DNA of 64,000 nucleotides from Methylophaga sulfidovorans (GCF_900114205.1 NZ_FOSH01000014.1:1-64000), one strand, 5' to 3'. Positions 32,393-42,100 are shown, counted from the first letter of the stretch. Notes: generated by a model from the sequence alone, not told the origin. A program made the numbers and translations.

Positions 32393-32653
32393 CTAAACAT
32401 CAATAAATCCTATTCCTTTGTATGACATTTGATGTGTTTTTGCGTCCTTAGGCCAGAGCTTATTCCAGTTAGGATCTAACTTAAATATAACGATCTTTCT
32501 TCCATCAACATCATGCATTTCGTCTTTACCTAGAGAAACTAGTAATGTTTGATGTTTAGCCACCTCTTCTTTTGAGGCATCACGTAGACCAATTATTTTT
32601 CCGCCCTTGTGCGCTCGATCATTTTTTGATTTATGTAAGGATATATATGACAT
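32393..32653 (-). CDS. Hypothetical protein downstream of a HipB-like regulator
   Basis: 86 residues from ATG 32653, preceded by GAAG; an upstream ATG at 32719 would add 22 residues that look non-coding. It reads MSYISLHKSKNDRAHKGGKI with a basic patch, then GRKIVIFKLDPNWNKLWPKD. No family is recognised. It lies on the same strand as the XRE regulator, about 220 bp downstream of it, where a HipA-type toxin would usually be found, but it has no kinase motifs and is far too short for HipA. Confidence 0.5.
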   Translation of the reverse strand: MSYISLHKSKNDRAHKGGKIIGLRDASKEEVAKHQTLLVSLGKDEMHDVDGRKIVIFKLDPNWNKLWPKDAKTHQMSYKGIGFIDV

Positions 32654-32871
32654 TTTTTCTTCACGGTGCGATAAATTCCACATCCATGACTCTAGAACGC
32701 CTCTTTCTTTACTAGGCAAAATACCGTGTTTTGATATTAAAAAAGAGTGTTTGGAATAGTCATAGCCTATTTATATCCAATAATGCAGTATTTGTATTTC
32801 CTCAAACTAAACTGTCGCCATCGCTTTGTCATGCTAATAAGTATGGATTTCACTTTCCATCTAAGTCTCGT

Positions 32872-33180
32872 CTAATTTTGGTGCTTCTTGCTTGCTCGAT
32901 ATTTCTTGTTAGCCAATTCTTTTTTTCTTAGAGCCATTACCTCTGTTGGTCTTAATTTAATTTCAGGCAATAACATTTCTATATCATTCAACCGCCCTAA
33001 TGCTCTCATGACATTAATGAAGTTGACCATGTCACATCCTTGACCTGACTCAAGCCTTTTTATAGTGCTGAGTGACACCCCCGCTCTATTTGATAATGCC
33101 AGTTGGGATAGATCACTTTTTAACCTGTATTCACGCACAGAGTTTCCAAGCCGTAATAGGATGAGTTGATTCATGGCCAT
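32872..33180 (-). CDS. XRE-family regulator, HipB-like
   Basis: 102 residues. An N-terminal helix-turn-helix (REYRLKSDLSQLALSNRAGV and SLSTIKRLESGQG, residues about 17-47) is followed by VNFINVMRALGRLNDIEMLL and LRPTEVMALRKKE. The C-terminal tail is basic (ANKKYRASKKHQN). This order, with the R-A-S-K end, is typical of the XRE proteins that partner HipA kinases. No hipA follows. It is divergent from the recombinase at 33407 and could control both through the palindromes between them. Confidence 0.78.
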   Translation of the reverse strand: MAMNQLILLRLGNSVREYRLKSDLSQLALSNRAGVSLSTIKRLESGQGCDMVNFINVMRALGRLNDIEMLLPEIKLRPTEVMALRKKELANKKYRASKKHQN

Positions 33181-33188
33181 ATTGGTAT

Positions 33189-33341
33189 CATATTTGAGCT
33201 ATTACTGCTATTTATAACACTTAACAGCCCATATTTGAACCTATACAAATCATCAACCGAGCACATTTACATGTGATAACTCCATATTTCAGTCCTATAA
33301 GTAGGATTGGATTCACACTATAGAATTCACTTCTGTGAATT
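33189..33341. promoter_or_regulatory. Divergent control region with repeats
   Basis: Upstream of the XRE gene, CATATTTGAGC (33189-33199) recurs as CATATTTGAAC (33230-33240), and a related CATATTTCAG occurs near 33271. Nearer the recombinase a perfect palindrome AATTCAC-TTCT-GTGAATT lies at 33324-33341, with an extra ATTCAC half at 33311. These are good candidates for binding sites of the XRE regulator or the recombinase. Confidence 0.45.
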
Positions 33342-33406
33342 TCATAACATTAATGCTCCAGAAACTTCGATAGTCTGAAACTAAATAATAAACCGAGCAT
33401 GAAAAC

Positions 33407-34300
33407 ATGCAGGATAAAACACGACAAGAATACCTTAGTCTTGCGCATTACTTTTTCGAAGAACACATGCGAAATTACCCAACTAACCACTTAACCGATG
33501 TCATTGACTGTTTAGATGGACTTGCTAAATCATATCGCCCTGATTACTGGAGACGAATTCGGAAAGGTATTCAGCTCTATTTAACCGCTCACAAACGATT
33601 TGATGATGCATTAAAGGTAAACCAACATAAAAACCCTGTATCAACAGCTTCAAGAAAAAGTACGATTGCAAAGCAGGCACGCATAAAACAAGTTTCAAAT
33701 AACGAGTTGAAACTGCTTTCCACAAAGCTTAGAACAGCTCAAGACAAAGCGCTTCTTGGAGCAGTGACTCTGGCAAATTTTTTAGGTTGTAGGCCTACAG
33801 AAATGTGGTCATTAAAATTCACTGACGATGGCACTATCGTAATAGAAGGCGCCAAGAAACGTGAAACAGATGATCGAGGGCTAAACAGAGAAGTGATACT
33901 TCCAGCAGAGTTAACTGAAAGACTCAAGCTTGCTCATACTTGTTTGTTATCAGAGTTACGCACAGAAAATGAATCCCGGCACAAGGCTATGAGACGTATC
34001 CAAGGTAGGCTGAATACGGTATGCAGACAAATATGGCCAAAACGTAAATATCAGATTTCTTTGTACTCCTTCAGACATCAAATCAGTTCTAATCTCAAGT
34101 CTTCAGGTATGGACAGAATGGAATTGGCGGCAATAATGGGGCATCGAACAACCGACTCATCTGACCGATACGGTAAACCGATAAAAGCAAATACTGCAAA
34201 TGTACTTATCCAATGTACAGAGCATTCCTCATTGCAGGTGAGACTGAAACAAAAATACTCTCCTCATTCTAGAGAGCTTACACAATCACATAACATTTAA
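33407..34300 (+). CDS. Second tyrosine recombinase, divergent
   Basis: 297 residues. Catalytic outline in the C-terminal half: Arg in FLGCRPTEMWSLKF near 126-139, SLYSFRHQISSNL near 221-233 (R-x-x-H box with Tyr in place of the first His), GHRTTDSSDRYGK near 245-257 with the final His and the nucleophile Tyr. The N-terminal SAM-like core-binding domain is short but present. It differs clearly from the island integrase at 34846. No invertible repeats were seen around it, so its target is unknown; it may be left from another element. Confidence 0.8.
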   Translation: MQDKTRQEYLSLAHYFFEEHMRNYPTNHLTDVIDCLDGLAKSYRPDYWRRIRKGIQLYLTAHKRFDDALKVNQHKNPVSTASRKSTIAKQARIKQVSNNELKLLSTKLRTAQDKALLGAVTLANFLGCRPTEMWSLKFTDDGTIVIEGAKKRETDDRGLNREVILPAELTERLKLAHTCLLSELRTENESRHKAMRRIQGRLNTVCRQIWPKRKYQISLYSFRHQISSNLKSSGMDRMELAAIMGHRTTDSSDRYGKPIKANTANVLIQCTEHSSLQVRLKQKYSPHSRELTQSHNI

Positions 34301-34514
34301 ACAAAGTCAAACAACCCTTTGTTTTTAATATACTTATTGCATTATCTCTACAATATATTCATAATATAAATTGTGAGGTAGACTCACGAAACATGAAGAT
34401 CATTAAGATGCATAAAAAAATTAAAACAAGCATCGAACATAGGTTAAGTCTTGTTCATTCCATATATCTAAATCACTTTAATCAATCCTCAGCACAGTTA
34501 CGGAGGATGAATCA

Positions 34515-34832
34515 ATGAGTGATGATTTCATTCCAAAAACACTGACCTCTGATGAAGTTGCAGAGATATTAAAGTGTAGTGTCAAAACTGTACTAGATAA
34601 AGCAGGATCTGGTGAAATACCAGGTGCTAAAGTCGGAAAAGCTTGGTGCTTCAGATTGAATGATGTCAATACATATTTAGAAGACACCATTCAAGCTCAA
34701 TCTGAAGCAAGAAAAGTTCGCTACAATCTGGAAGAGACTTATGAACTCAAGCCAAGGGCTTACGCGCAGCCTAATCTAAAAAAATCGACTTATCCAGATC
34801 TGACACCTTATCGAAAATATCTAGATCAGTAA
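34515..34832 (+). CDS. Excisionase-like helix-turn-helix protein
   Basis: 105 residues with GGAGG upstream of the ATG. Residues 6-55 (KTLTSDEVAEILKCSVKTVL then EIPGAKVGKAWCFRLNDVNT) form the winged-helix DNA-binding domain of the MerR-like excisionase family. A charged tail follows. It converges on the integrase gene with 13 bp between the stops. It most likely directs excision or controls integrase expression, as Xis/AlpA-type proteins do. Confidence 0.8.
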   Translation: MSDDFIPKTLTSDEVAEILKCSVKTVLDKAGSGEIPGAKVGKAWCFRLNDVNTYLEDTIQAQSEARKVRYNLEETYELKPRAYAQPNLKKSTYPDLTPYRKYLDQ

Positions 34833-34845
34833 CAACAGCGATTAT

Positions 34846-35952
34846 TCACCAAAGCCTCTCTGCGAGATTAGAGCCTCGCAGATTGGCGTATCGTTGTAAC
34901 GTTTTTAAATTTTTATGACCTGTAATTTTAGCTACCTCGAGATCGGTTAGATTCGTACGTTCATAAATCCGACTCGTGGCCTCATGTCTTAAATCATGAA
35001 AACATAAATTCTCACATTCAGCATATTTAAAGATTCTATCCCACTGCTTGGATATATTTGCTGTTGTTTTTTTAAGTGCTTCTTTCGTATATTTTCCATC
35101 AAACCAAGGAAAAACATACTTCGATTCCGGTTTATTAAAAAAATATTCTTTAAGTATTGTCTGAAGTGGACCACTGATTGGTACTTGACGCTTATCACCA
35201 TTTTTCGTCTTGTCCAGAAAAATAGTTCTTTTGGCAAAATCTATTTGACCAAATTCCAATGTATACATTTCCCTCATACGCATTGCCGACTCTATGGCTA
35301 AGTAAAAAAAAGTGAGATATGCCTCAGAATGAGTGATAACTAGCTTTTTGCGTTTGTTTACTGGTTGGTATTGACCAGATATAACAGAGGTAATCTTATC
35401 TTCTTCCCCCTGTTCTAAGCGTCGGTCCCGCTCTATATCTATACGTTTTATTCCTGCTTTCTTAATATCGTCGTCAGTATATGTAGCATAGCCACGCTGA
35501 AGAAGCCTCAGAGGATTATTCTGAATATACTCATGCCTTATTCCCCAGTCCAGACACCTTGCTAGCGAACCTACATGCTTTTTGATTGTGCTAGGTGCGA
35601 GCTTATAGGTTTGCTTCATATCTTTTACCCAGCTCTCAGTCCATTTATAGGTTATCTTCTCAAGCTCTATATTTGCCAATCTTTTTTTATGTATGTCTAG
35701 AAGAAGTCTATTGTCATATGTAACGTGCACAGCTTTGACGTAATTGTCGATTAACTCATGCAACTTAACAGACTCTTTTGATACGAGGAATTGTTTCGGA
35801 ACAATCCCTTTTGCTAGACAGGCTTCTAAGTCTGCCACATAGGCTTCACCATCTGCCTTATCATCAAAAGTAAAATGAAGTGGTTTAGGGAGTAATTTTT
35901 TGTTTTTGACTATGAACTGATACTTTCCATTTCGAATCCGTATTGAAGCCAT
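34846..35952 (-). CDS. int: Island integrase (tyrosine recombinase)
   Basis: 368 residues with GAGG upstream of the ATG. An N-terminal arm-binding part (MASIRIRNGKYQFIVKNKK) and a core-binding domain (about 65-170) are followed by the catalytic domain. ESAMRMREMYTLEF contributes Arg I near 224, and DKTKNGDKRQVPIS the Lys. LCFHDLRHEATSRIYE near 317-332 is the H-x-x-R-H box, then TGHKNLKTLQRYANLRG with the final His and nucleophile Tyr near 355. All catalytic residues are present. It lies next to the intact tRNA-Cys and is the obvious enzyme for integration at the 51-bp repeat. Confidence 0.94.
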   Translation of the reverse strand: MASIRIRNGKYQFIVKNKKLLPKPLHFTFDDKADGEAYVADLEACLAKGIVPKQFLVSKESVKLHELIDNYVKAVHVTYDNRLLLDIHKKRLANIELEKITYKWTESWVKDMKQTYKLAPSTIKKHVGSLARCLDWGIRHEYIQNNPLRLLQRGYATYTDDDIKKAGIKRIDIERDRRLEQGEEDKITSVISGQYQPVNKRKKLVITHSEAYLTFFYLAIESAMRMREMYTLEFGQIDFAKRTIFLDKTKNGDKRQVPISGPLQTILKEYFFNKPESKYVFPWFDGKYTKEALKKTTANISKQWDRIFKYAECENLCFHDLRHEATSRIYERTNLTDLEVAKITGHKNLKTLQRYANLRGSNLAERLW

Positions 35953-35988
35953 ATCTTCTGTTCCTCAACTGAATGTAACGGAGATACT

Positions 35989-36027
35989 ATCCGTTGACGG
36001 ATGGTTTCGCCACCTTTTTGGGGTGGC
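35989..36027. promoter_or_regulatory. Palindromes upstream of the integrase
   Basis: ATCCGT-TG-ACGGAT (35989-36002) and GCCACC-N7-GGTGGC (36009-36027) lie between the integrase start and the attachment site. They are candidate arm or excisionase binding sites, or an operator of the integrase gene. Confidence 0.45.
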
Positions 36028-36072
36028 ATGAATGGAAATCACGGGAAATATCATTAAAAACACGAGACGAAA

Positions 36073-36093
36073 AAAAAGCGCCAAAAGCGCTTT
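36073..36093 (-). terminator. Terminator following tRNA-Cys
   Basis: AAAGCGC-CAAAA-GCGCTTT (36075-36093) read on the minus strand forms a 7-bp stem followed by a T-run. It lies 28 bp beyond the tRNA 3' end and inside the island, so the element supplies the terminator for the tRNA it inserted into. Confidence 0.7.
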
Positions 36094-36118
36094 AATATAT
36101 TGTTTTTATTATAATTTT

Positions 36119-36169
36119 AAATGGAGGCTGGGGTCGGAATCGAACCGGCGTTAACGGAGTTGCAGTCCG
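36119..36169. repeat. Right attachment site within tRNA-Cys
   Basis: 51 bp identical to 3968-4018. It covers the tRNA 3' half from the anticodon arm through CCA plus three A. Because the intact tRNA retains this sequence, integration does not destroy the gene. Confidence 0.93.
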
Positions 36170-36195
36170 CTGCATGACCACTCTGCCACCCAGCC
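36122..36195 (-). tRNA. tRNA-Cys (GCA)
   Basis: On the minus strand the gene starts GGCTGGG and ends CCCAGCC plus TCCA, a full acceptor stem with encoded CCA. The anticodon loop reads CTGCAAC (GCA), and GGTTCGAATCC is the T arm. 74 nucleotides. It is the integration target of the island. The uvrC-pgsA-tRNA-Gly-tRNA-Cys order is the same as in enteric bacteria. Confidence 0.96.
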
Positions 36196-36218
36196 ATTTA
36201 AACATTCAGTCTAAGACT

Positions 36219-36257
36219 AAAAAGCCGCGATAGTGACTTGACTGACCGCGGCTTTTT
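36219..36257. terminator. Hairpin between the two tRNA genes
   Basis: AAAAAGCCGCG (36219-36229) and CGCGGCTTTTT (36247-36257) form an 11-bp stem with a 17-base loop. It is symmetrical and could terminate in either direction, separating tRNA-Gly from tRNA-Cys transcripts, or be a processing signal. Confidence 0.6.
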
Positions 36258-36264
36258 ATATTCT

Positions 36265-36340
36265 TGGAGCGGGAAACGAGATTCGAACTCGCGACCCCAA
36301 CCTTGGCAAGGTTGTGCTCTACCAGCTGAGCTATTCCCGC
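36265..36340 (-). tRNA. tRNA-Gly (GCC)
   Basis: On the minus strand it begins GCGGGAATAGCTCAG and ends with CCCGC plus TCCA. The anticodon loop reads TTGCCAA (GCC) and the T arm is GAGTTCGAATCTC. 76 nucleotides, with CCA encoded. Confidence 0.97.
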
Positions 36341-36378
36341 TGAGGAAGACGTGCATTATAGGCACTTAAATTTTTATG

Positions 36379-36936
36379 TCAACCCTTATTTCTCATCATT
36401 GGCCAAGCAGCCAAAAGATAGTAGTACATTGACTGTAGAGTTAACCACACAGCCGCATACAGGAGAGCTACACCGATTTCAAAAACTGGTAATCCAAATA
36501 AGGGCTTATAGTAAATCAAGCAGGCAATCGCCATCATTTGGAAGGTGGTTTTCCATTTTCCCATTTGAGATACTTTAACAGCGCTTCTCTGGCCTAATTC
36601 GGCCATCCATTCACGTAATGCGGAAACAATTAATTCACGTGCGATGATTAATGTAACAGGTATCAGGATGTACCAATCCGGACTCTTAAACAGCACCATA
36701 ATGAGTGCCATCACCACGATGAGTTTATCGGCAACAGGATCAAGAAACGCACCAAAGGCTGAGGTTTGTTGCCACTTTCTGGCTAGATAACCATCAAGCC
36801 AGTCGGTAAAAGCCGCAATGACAAATATCAACGCTGCCCAGCAGGATGCTGATGGCATAGGTAAAAAATAGAACAGAATCAAAACGGGAACGAGCAGAAT
36901 CCGTAAGCAGCTTAAAATATTTGGCAAATTCAACAT
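36379..36936 (-). CDS. pgsA: CDP-diacylglycerol-glycerol-3-phosphate 3-phosphatidyltransferase
   Basis: The committed step to phosphatidylglycerol in the inner membrane. 185 residues with several membrane helices and the CDP-alcohol phosphatidyltransferase signature DWLDGYLARKWQQTSAFGAF followed by LDPVADK (about residues 44-70), with all four aspartates present. It lies 49 bp downstream of uvrC on the same strand, the usual gammaproteobacterial order. Confidence 0.96.
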   Translation of the reverse strand: MLNLPNILSCLRILLVPVLILFYFLPMPSASCWAALIFVIAAFTDWLDGYLARKWQQTSAFGAFLDPVADKLIVVMALIMVLFKSPDWYILIPVTLIIARELIVSALREWMAELGQRSAVKVSQMGKWKTTFQMMAIACLIYYKPLFGLPVFEIGVALLYAAVWLTLQSMYYYLLAAWPMMRNKG

Positions 36937-36985
36937 CTTGTGTCACTTAAAATTAAAATCATGTTTATGGTATCACTATGCAGGT

Positions 36986-38827
36986 CTAATTATCGCCATG
37001 AAAGACGTCGTAGATTTTTTGAGCAAGTGATTTGCTGATGCCGTCCACCTTAGCTAAATCTTCCACTCCGGCACGTTGTACTTCCTGAATACCACCAAAT
37101 TGTTGTAGTAGTTTTTGTCGGCGTTTCGGGCCTAAGCCTTCTATATGCTCTAGTGTGGAAGTTTTACGTGCTTTGGCGCGACGCTGTCGGTGACCGGTGA
37201 TAGCAAACCGGTGTGCTTCATCCCGTACTTGCTGAAGTAAATGTAAGGCTGGCGAATCGGCTGTCAGCGTCACTTCCCCTGCCCTGCCGACAAGGAATAA
37301 TGTTTCCTCACCAGGTCGACGCTCTGGGCCTTTTGCGATACCTAATATAGGTAAGTCAGATAAATTGAGTTCTTCAAGCACTTCCTGTGCTTCTTTGATT
37401 TGGCCTTTACCACCATCTATTAATAATAGATCAGGTCGTTTACCTTCACCTTTCTGCAGGCGGGTAAAGCGGCGTGTTAAGGCCTGATTCATCGCCGCGT
37501 AATCATCGCCGCCAGTAATGCCTTCAATATTAAACTTGCGATAATCCGCCTTGATAGCGCCTTCAAGCCCAAACACCACACATGACGCCACGGTCCGTTC
37601 ACCTCTGGTGTGACTGATATCAAAGCACTCAATACGTTTGGGTAATTCATCCAGGTTTAATGCGTCCTGCAACATCTCAAAACGTTGCAATAGATTAGAA
37701 CGGCTACTTAACCGCTGGGTTAGGCTGATATCAGCATTAGTAGAAGCCATCTGCATCCAACGGACCCCCTGACCACGCTGTGGTTTTCTTATACTGACTT
37801 TATGACCAGACTCGGTTTGTAAGACGTCTTGTAATAAATCGCTGTCTTCAGGTTCGTGACTCACCAAGATTTCTGTGGGCACATTTTTGCCCAGATAATA
37901 TTGAGGAACAAAAGCGGATAATAATTCTTCCGGACTGCTATCGCCTGAACCTTTAGGAAAATAGCTTTTACTCCCCAGATTACGCCCTCCACGGATAAAG
38001 CAGACTTCAACCACGGCCATGCCATCTTTGACAATTGCTGCCAGCACATCAAACTCGCCCTGATCTGAGCTGACATATTGACGCTCTTGCACTCGGCGTA
38101 AGGCAATCACTTTATCCCGAATCACCGCTGCCTGTTCAAAGTCGAGTCGTTGTGAAGCTGCATCCATTTCGGCACTCAGATCGTCCATCACCTGTTTATT
38201 TTTGCCTTCCAGAAACATAATCGTATGTTCGACATCTTTCTTGTATTCGTCTTCACTGATCAGACCAACACAGGGGGCTGTACAACGTTTTATCTGATAT
38301 TGCAGGCAAGGTCGGGAGCGATTTTGATAATAGCTGTCTTCACACTGTCTGACTGGAAAGAGTTTCTGTAGCAAGTTAAGACTGTCCCTGACAGATCCAG
38401 CACTGGGATACGGGCCAAAATAACGCCCGGCTTTGCGTTTGGCTCCACGGTGATAGCTTAAACGGGGGAATTTATCGCCAGAGATTAATAAATAAGGATA
38501 GCTTTTATCATCTCGAAGCAGAATGTTGTAACGCGGCATTAAATCCTTGATGAGATTGTTTTCAAGAATTAACGCTTCGTTTTCGGTGTGAGTGACTGTG
38601 GTTTCGATAGTCGCTATCTGGGCGACCATGACACGAGTCTTGGATGTTAGTCCGGTTTTGCGAAAATAACTGGAGACGCGTTTTTTAAGATTTTTGGCTT
38701 TACCAACGTAAATAACCGTACCAGTATCATCGATCATGCGATAGACACCGGGACGGCTAGTCAGGTTTTTCAGGAATGAGGCTGAATCGAATTCGCTCGT
38801 CTTTGTTTGCTTAACTTCTTCAGCCAT
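36986..38827 (-). CDS. uvrC: Excinuclease ABC subunit C
   Basis: UvrC makes both incisions in nucleotide excision repair after UvrAB loading. 613 residues, normal length. The GIY-YIG nuclease is at the N-terminus (GVYRMIDDTGTVIYVGKAKN, about 26-45) and the UVR domain near 205-240 (ASQRLDFEQAAVIRDKV). A cysteine cluster occurs near 160-185. The RNase H-like C-terminal nuclease contains ECFDISHTRGE, and two helix-hairpin-helix motifs end the protein (EHIEGLGPKRRQKLLQQFGG). It precedes pgsA. Confidence 0.97.
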   Translation of the reverse strand: MAEEVKQTKTSEFDSASFLKNLTSRPGVYRMIDDTGTVIYVGKAKNLKKRVSSYFRKTGLTSKTRVMVAQIATIETTVTHTENEALILENNLIKDLMPRYNILLRDDKSYPYLLISGDKFPRLSYHRGAKRKAGRYFGPYPSAGSVRDSLNLLQKLFPVRQCEDSYYQNRSRPCLQYQIKRCTAPCVGLISEDEYKKDVEHTIMFLEGKNKQVMDDLSAEMDAASQRLDFEQAAVIRDKVIALRRVQERQYVSSDQGEFDVLAAIVKDGMAVVEVCFIRGGRNLGSKSYFPKGSGDSSPEELLSAFVPQYYLGKNVPTEILVSHEPEDSDLLQDVLQTESGHKVSIRKPQRGQGVRWMQMASTNADISLTQRLSSRSNLLQRFEMLQDALNLDELPKRIECFDISHTRGERTVASCVVFGLEGAIKADYRKFNIEGITGGDDYAAMNQALTRRFTRLQKGEGKRPDLLLIDGGKGQIKEAQEVLEELNLSDLPILGIAKGPERRPGEETLFLVGRAGEVTLTADSPALHLLQQVRDEAHRFAITGHRQRRAKARKTSTLEHIEGLGPKRRQKLLQQFGGIQEVQRAGVEDLAKVDGISKSLAQKIYDVFHGDN

Positions 38828-38835
38828 GTTTCATT

Positions 38836-39042
38836 TCAAGTGTGGTCGTTTTGTCTGGGCGCGTACTGACGCTGGTAACATTTATGCGCTTGATAGAAGC
38901 TATTTGCTGATAAGCCCAGCAAAATAAAGCCGCCAATCAAGGCAGGTATATCAGTATAAAAAAAGTAAAACATCGCTAGAGCTGCTATCAGTTCTGCACT
39001 TCCAATGGTTTTTAGCAACACGACATTTTCGATTCGTTTCAT
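38836..39042 (-). CDS. Small membrane protein upstream of uvrC
   Basis: 68 residues with two predicted membrane helices (IGSAELIAALAMFYFFYTD and IPALIGGFILLGLSANSFYQ) and a basic C-terminal tail (HKCYQRQYAPRQ). No family recognised. It lies 8 bp upstream of uvrC on the same strand and is probably co-transcribed. A divergent promoter to mfd must lie in the 144 bp upstream. Confidence 0.6.
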   Translation of the reverse strand: MKRIENVVLLKTIGSAELIAALAMFYFFYTDIPALIGGFILLGLSANSFYQAHKCYQRQYAPRQNDHT

Positions 39043-39186
39043 TATTATTCTCCCGCACCTTTGCTAATTGATTCAAGCATGTAATCACTTATAAATTATA
39101 AGGGATAATGTGCCTTAATTCAGGTCTTTGTGACAAGACTTCTTCGTTTTATGTGAAAATAGGCGTTTTTGTAACGAATCAGACTA

Positions 39187-42100
39187 GTGAATCATACTCA
39201 GCCTAATCTTCTCAATCCCCAGCTACCGCCATCTAATAAAGAAATACTCTATGCAGGCCAGCTTTATGGCAGCGCACAAGGTTTGTTATTAGCGAAAGCG
39301 GCGCAACAACATGATGGCCCACTGCTGGTGATTACCGATGACATGAATAGCGCACATCGGCTGGAATTAGAAGCAACATTTTTCCTGGGTGACGATAAGC
39401 GACCTGTTTTGCATTTCCCAGACTGGGAAACACTGCCATACGATACTTTTTCACCCCATCAGGATATCGTCTCAGAACGATTAGAAACTCTGCATCAATT
39501 ACCTGACTTTAAACAAGGTCTGTTAATGGTGCCGATCGCGACATTAATGCAACGTATTGCTCCCCGTGCTTTCCTTGAAGGCAACACGTTGATTCTCAAA
39601 ACAGGCGATCAATTTGATATTGAGAGCTGGCGTTTAAAGCTGGAAAAAGCGGGCTATCGTAATGTTTCACAAGTCATGGAACATGGCGAATTTACCGTAC
39701 GTGGGGCGATTATTGATTTGTACCCAATGGGCAGCAAACTGCCCTACCGGATTGATTTGTTCGATGATGAAATTGATACCCTAAGAACCTTTGATCCGGA
39801 AACACAGCGTTCGATAGATACCATTAATAGCATTCAGCTATTGCCAGCTCGCGAATTTCCGATGACTGAAGACGGTATTCAGCTATTCCGGCAACAGTTT
39901 CGTCGCCATTTTGAAGGTGACCCTCAACGTAGCTTTATTTACCGGGAAGTCAGTGATGGTAATGTGCCGGGTGGCATTGAGTTTTACCTGCCATTATTTT
40001 TTGAAGAAACCAATAGCCTGCTCGACTATCTCCCAGAGAATACGCTGATTGTCAGTATTGCTGACCCACATGTCGGTGCCGACCGATACTGGCAGGAAAT
40101 CAGTGAGCGTTATCGTCAACATCGAGTCAATCCAGAACGTCCTTTACTTGAACCTCAACACGTATTCATTCCTGTTGAAGAGTTATTCGGTCGCTTCAAG
40201 TCCTATCAGCGAATGCAGTTACAAAGCTTTGAGCAGCAGGACAAAGCGGGTCATATTAATTACGGCAGTGGTATGCCGCCACAACTGACAATGAATGCTC
40301 GTAAAGATAAACCGTGTGAGGCATTACAACAGTTTATTTCCCAGTTTGATGGACGTGTTTTATTTGCTGCTGAAAGTGCAGGCCGCCGCGAAACATTAGT
40401 GGATATGCTGCGTCAGCACGATATTAAGTGCCAGCCGGTCAGTAATTGGGATGCCTTTATTGATGGTGATGATCACTTAGCCATCACTGTCGCACCGCTT
40501 GAGCAAGGTTTGTTATTAGGTAATGAAAACCTGACTGTTATTGCCGAAACGCAGTTGTTTGGTCAACAGGTCATGCAGCGCCGACGCCGCAGTCGCAAGA
40601 AACGTGATACCGATGCCATTATTCGTAACCTGGCTGAATTATCTATCGGTGATGCCGTTGTTCACGAAGATCATGGTGTTGGTCGTTATCTTGGTCTGCA
40701 AACGTTGGATATCGGCGATGTCAAAGCAGAATATGTGACTTTAGAATATGCCAAAGGCGATAAGCTTTATGTGCCTGTGGCTTCCCTGGACTTAATCAGT
40801 CGTTACTCTGGCGCCGCTCCTGAATTGGCCCCATTACATAAGCTTGGTACTGGCCAATGGGAAAAAGCCCGCAAACGTGCAGCTGAAAAAGCACGCGATG
40901 TAGCGGCAGAATTATTGGATATTTATGCACGTCGGGCGGCGAATAAAAAACAGCCGATGGATATGCCGGATGAAGACTATGCCGCTTTTGCAGCAGCCTT
41001 CCCTTTTGAGCCGACACCAGATCAGCAGGATGCGATTGATGCGGTCATCAGCGATATGTTATCTGAACACCCGATGGACAGGCTGATCTGTGGTGATGTT
41101 GGTTTTGGTAAAACCGAAGTGGCGATGCGTGCAGCGTTTATGGCAGTGCATTCCGGCAAACAAGTGATGGTATTAGTCCCCACTACCCTGCTAGCACAAC
41201 AACATTACGAAAACTTCAAAGATCGCTTTGCCGACTGGCCTGTGAAAGTGGAAGTGTTATCACGTTTCCAATCTAAAAAAGCGCTGGATAAAGTCAAAAC
41301 AGGCATCAGTGAAGGTAATGCCGATATCATTATCGGCACACATAAATTACTCCAGCAAGATATTGATCCTAAACGTCTTGGTCTGTTTATTCTGGATGAG
41401 GAACATCGATTTGGTGTGACTCAGAAAGAGCAGATAAAAAAATACCGTGCTCATATAGATGTGCTGACGCTGACAGCAACACCAATCCCACGCACCTTAA
41501 ATATGTCGATTTCCGGTATTCGGGATTTGTCGATTATTGCTACAGCACCTGCTCGTCGTCTGGCCATTAAAACCTTTGTTTTACAATGGGATGCTGAGAA
41601 AATACGTGAAGGCATGTTGCGTGAAATCAAACGTGGCGGTCAGGTTTACTTCCTGCATAACAAAGTAGAAGACATTGATCGTGTTGCCCGTGAAATTGAA
41701 GCGATTCTGCCTGAGGCTAAAGTCGCCGTCGCGCATGGTCAAATGCGTGAGCGTGAATTAGAGCAGGTTATGCTCGACTTTTATCATCAGCGTTTTAATG
41801 TGTTGGTTTGCACAACCATTATTGAAACCGGAATCGACGTGCCAACCGCCAATACTATCTTTATTGATCGTGCTGATAAGCTGGGTCTGGCGCAGCTTTA
41901 TCAAATTCGTGGTCGTGTCGGGCGTTCGCATCACCGGGCTTATGCTTATCTCATTACGCCACCACAAAAAGTCATGACCAAAGATGCGGTGAAACGTCTG
42001 GAAGCCATTGAGTCTATCGAAGACTTAGGCACTGGTTTTACTTTAGCTACGCATGATATGGAAATCCGTGGTGCTGGCGAGTTACTCGGTGATGAACAAA

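Larger units (their letters stand above)
3968..36169. mobile_element. Genomic island of about 32 kb integrated in tRNA-Cys
   Basis: The element lies between two identical 51-bp direct repeats (3968-4018 and 36119-36169). The right repeat is the 3' part of an intact tRNA-Cys gene and the left repeat is an orphan copy. A tyrosine integrase (34846-35952) and an excisionase-like protein (34515-34832) sit beside the intact tRNA, the standard arrangement for tRNA-targeted islands. Cargo includes the Dnd/Dpt phosphorothioation system, DNA-repair-like genes, a CsrA paralogue, a DotA/TraY-like tail and several unknown genes. No complete conjugation module or relaxase is seen, so it is probably not self-transmissible now. 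Integrative element identity is inferred from structure. Confidence 0.92.

Noticed and set aside
33407-34300. DNA invertase or shufflon recombinase
   Set aside because: No inverted repeats flanking an invertible segment were found around the gene.
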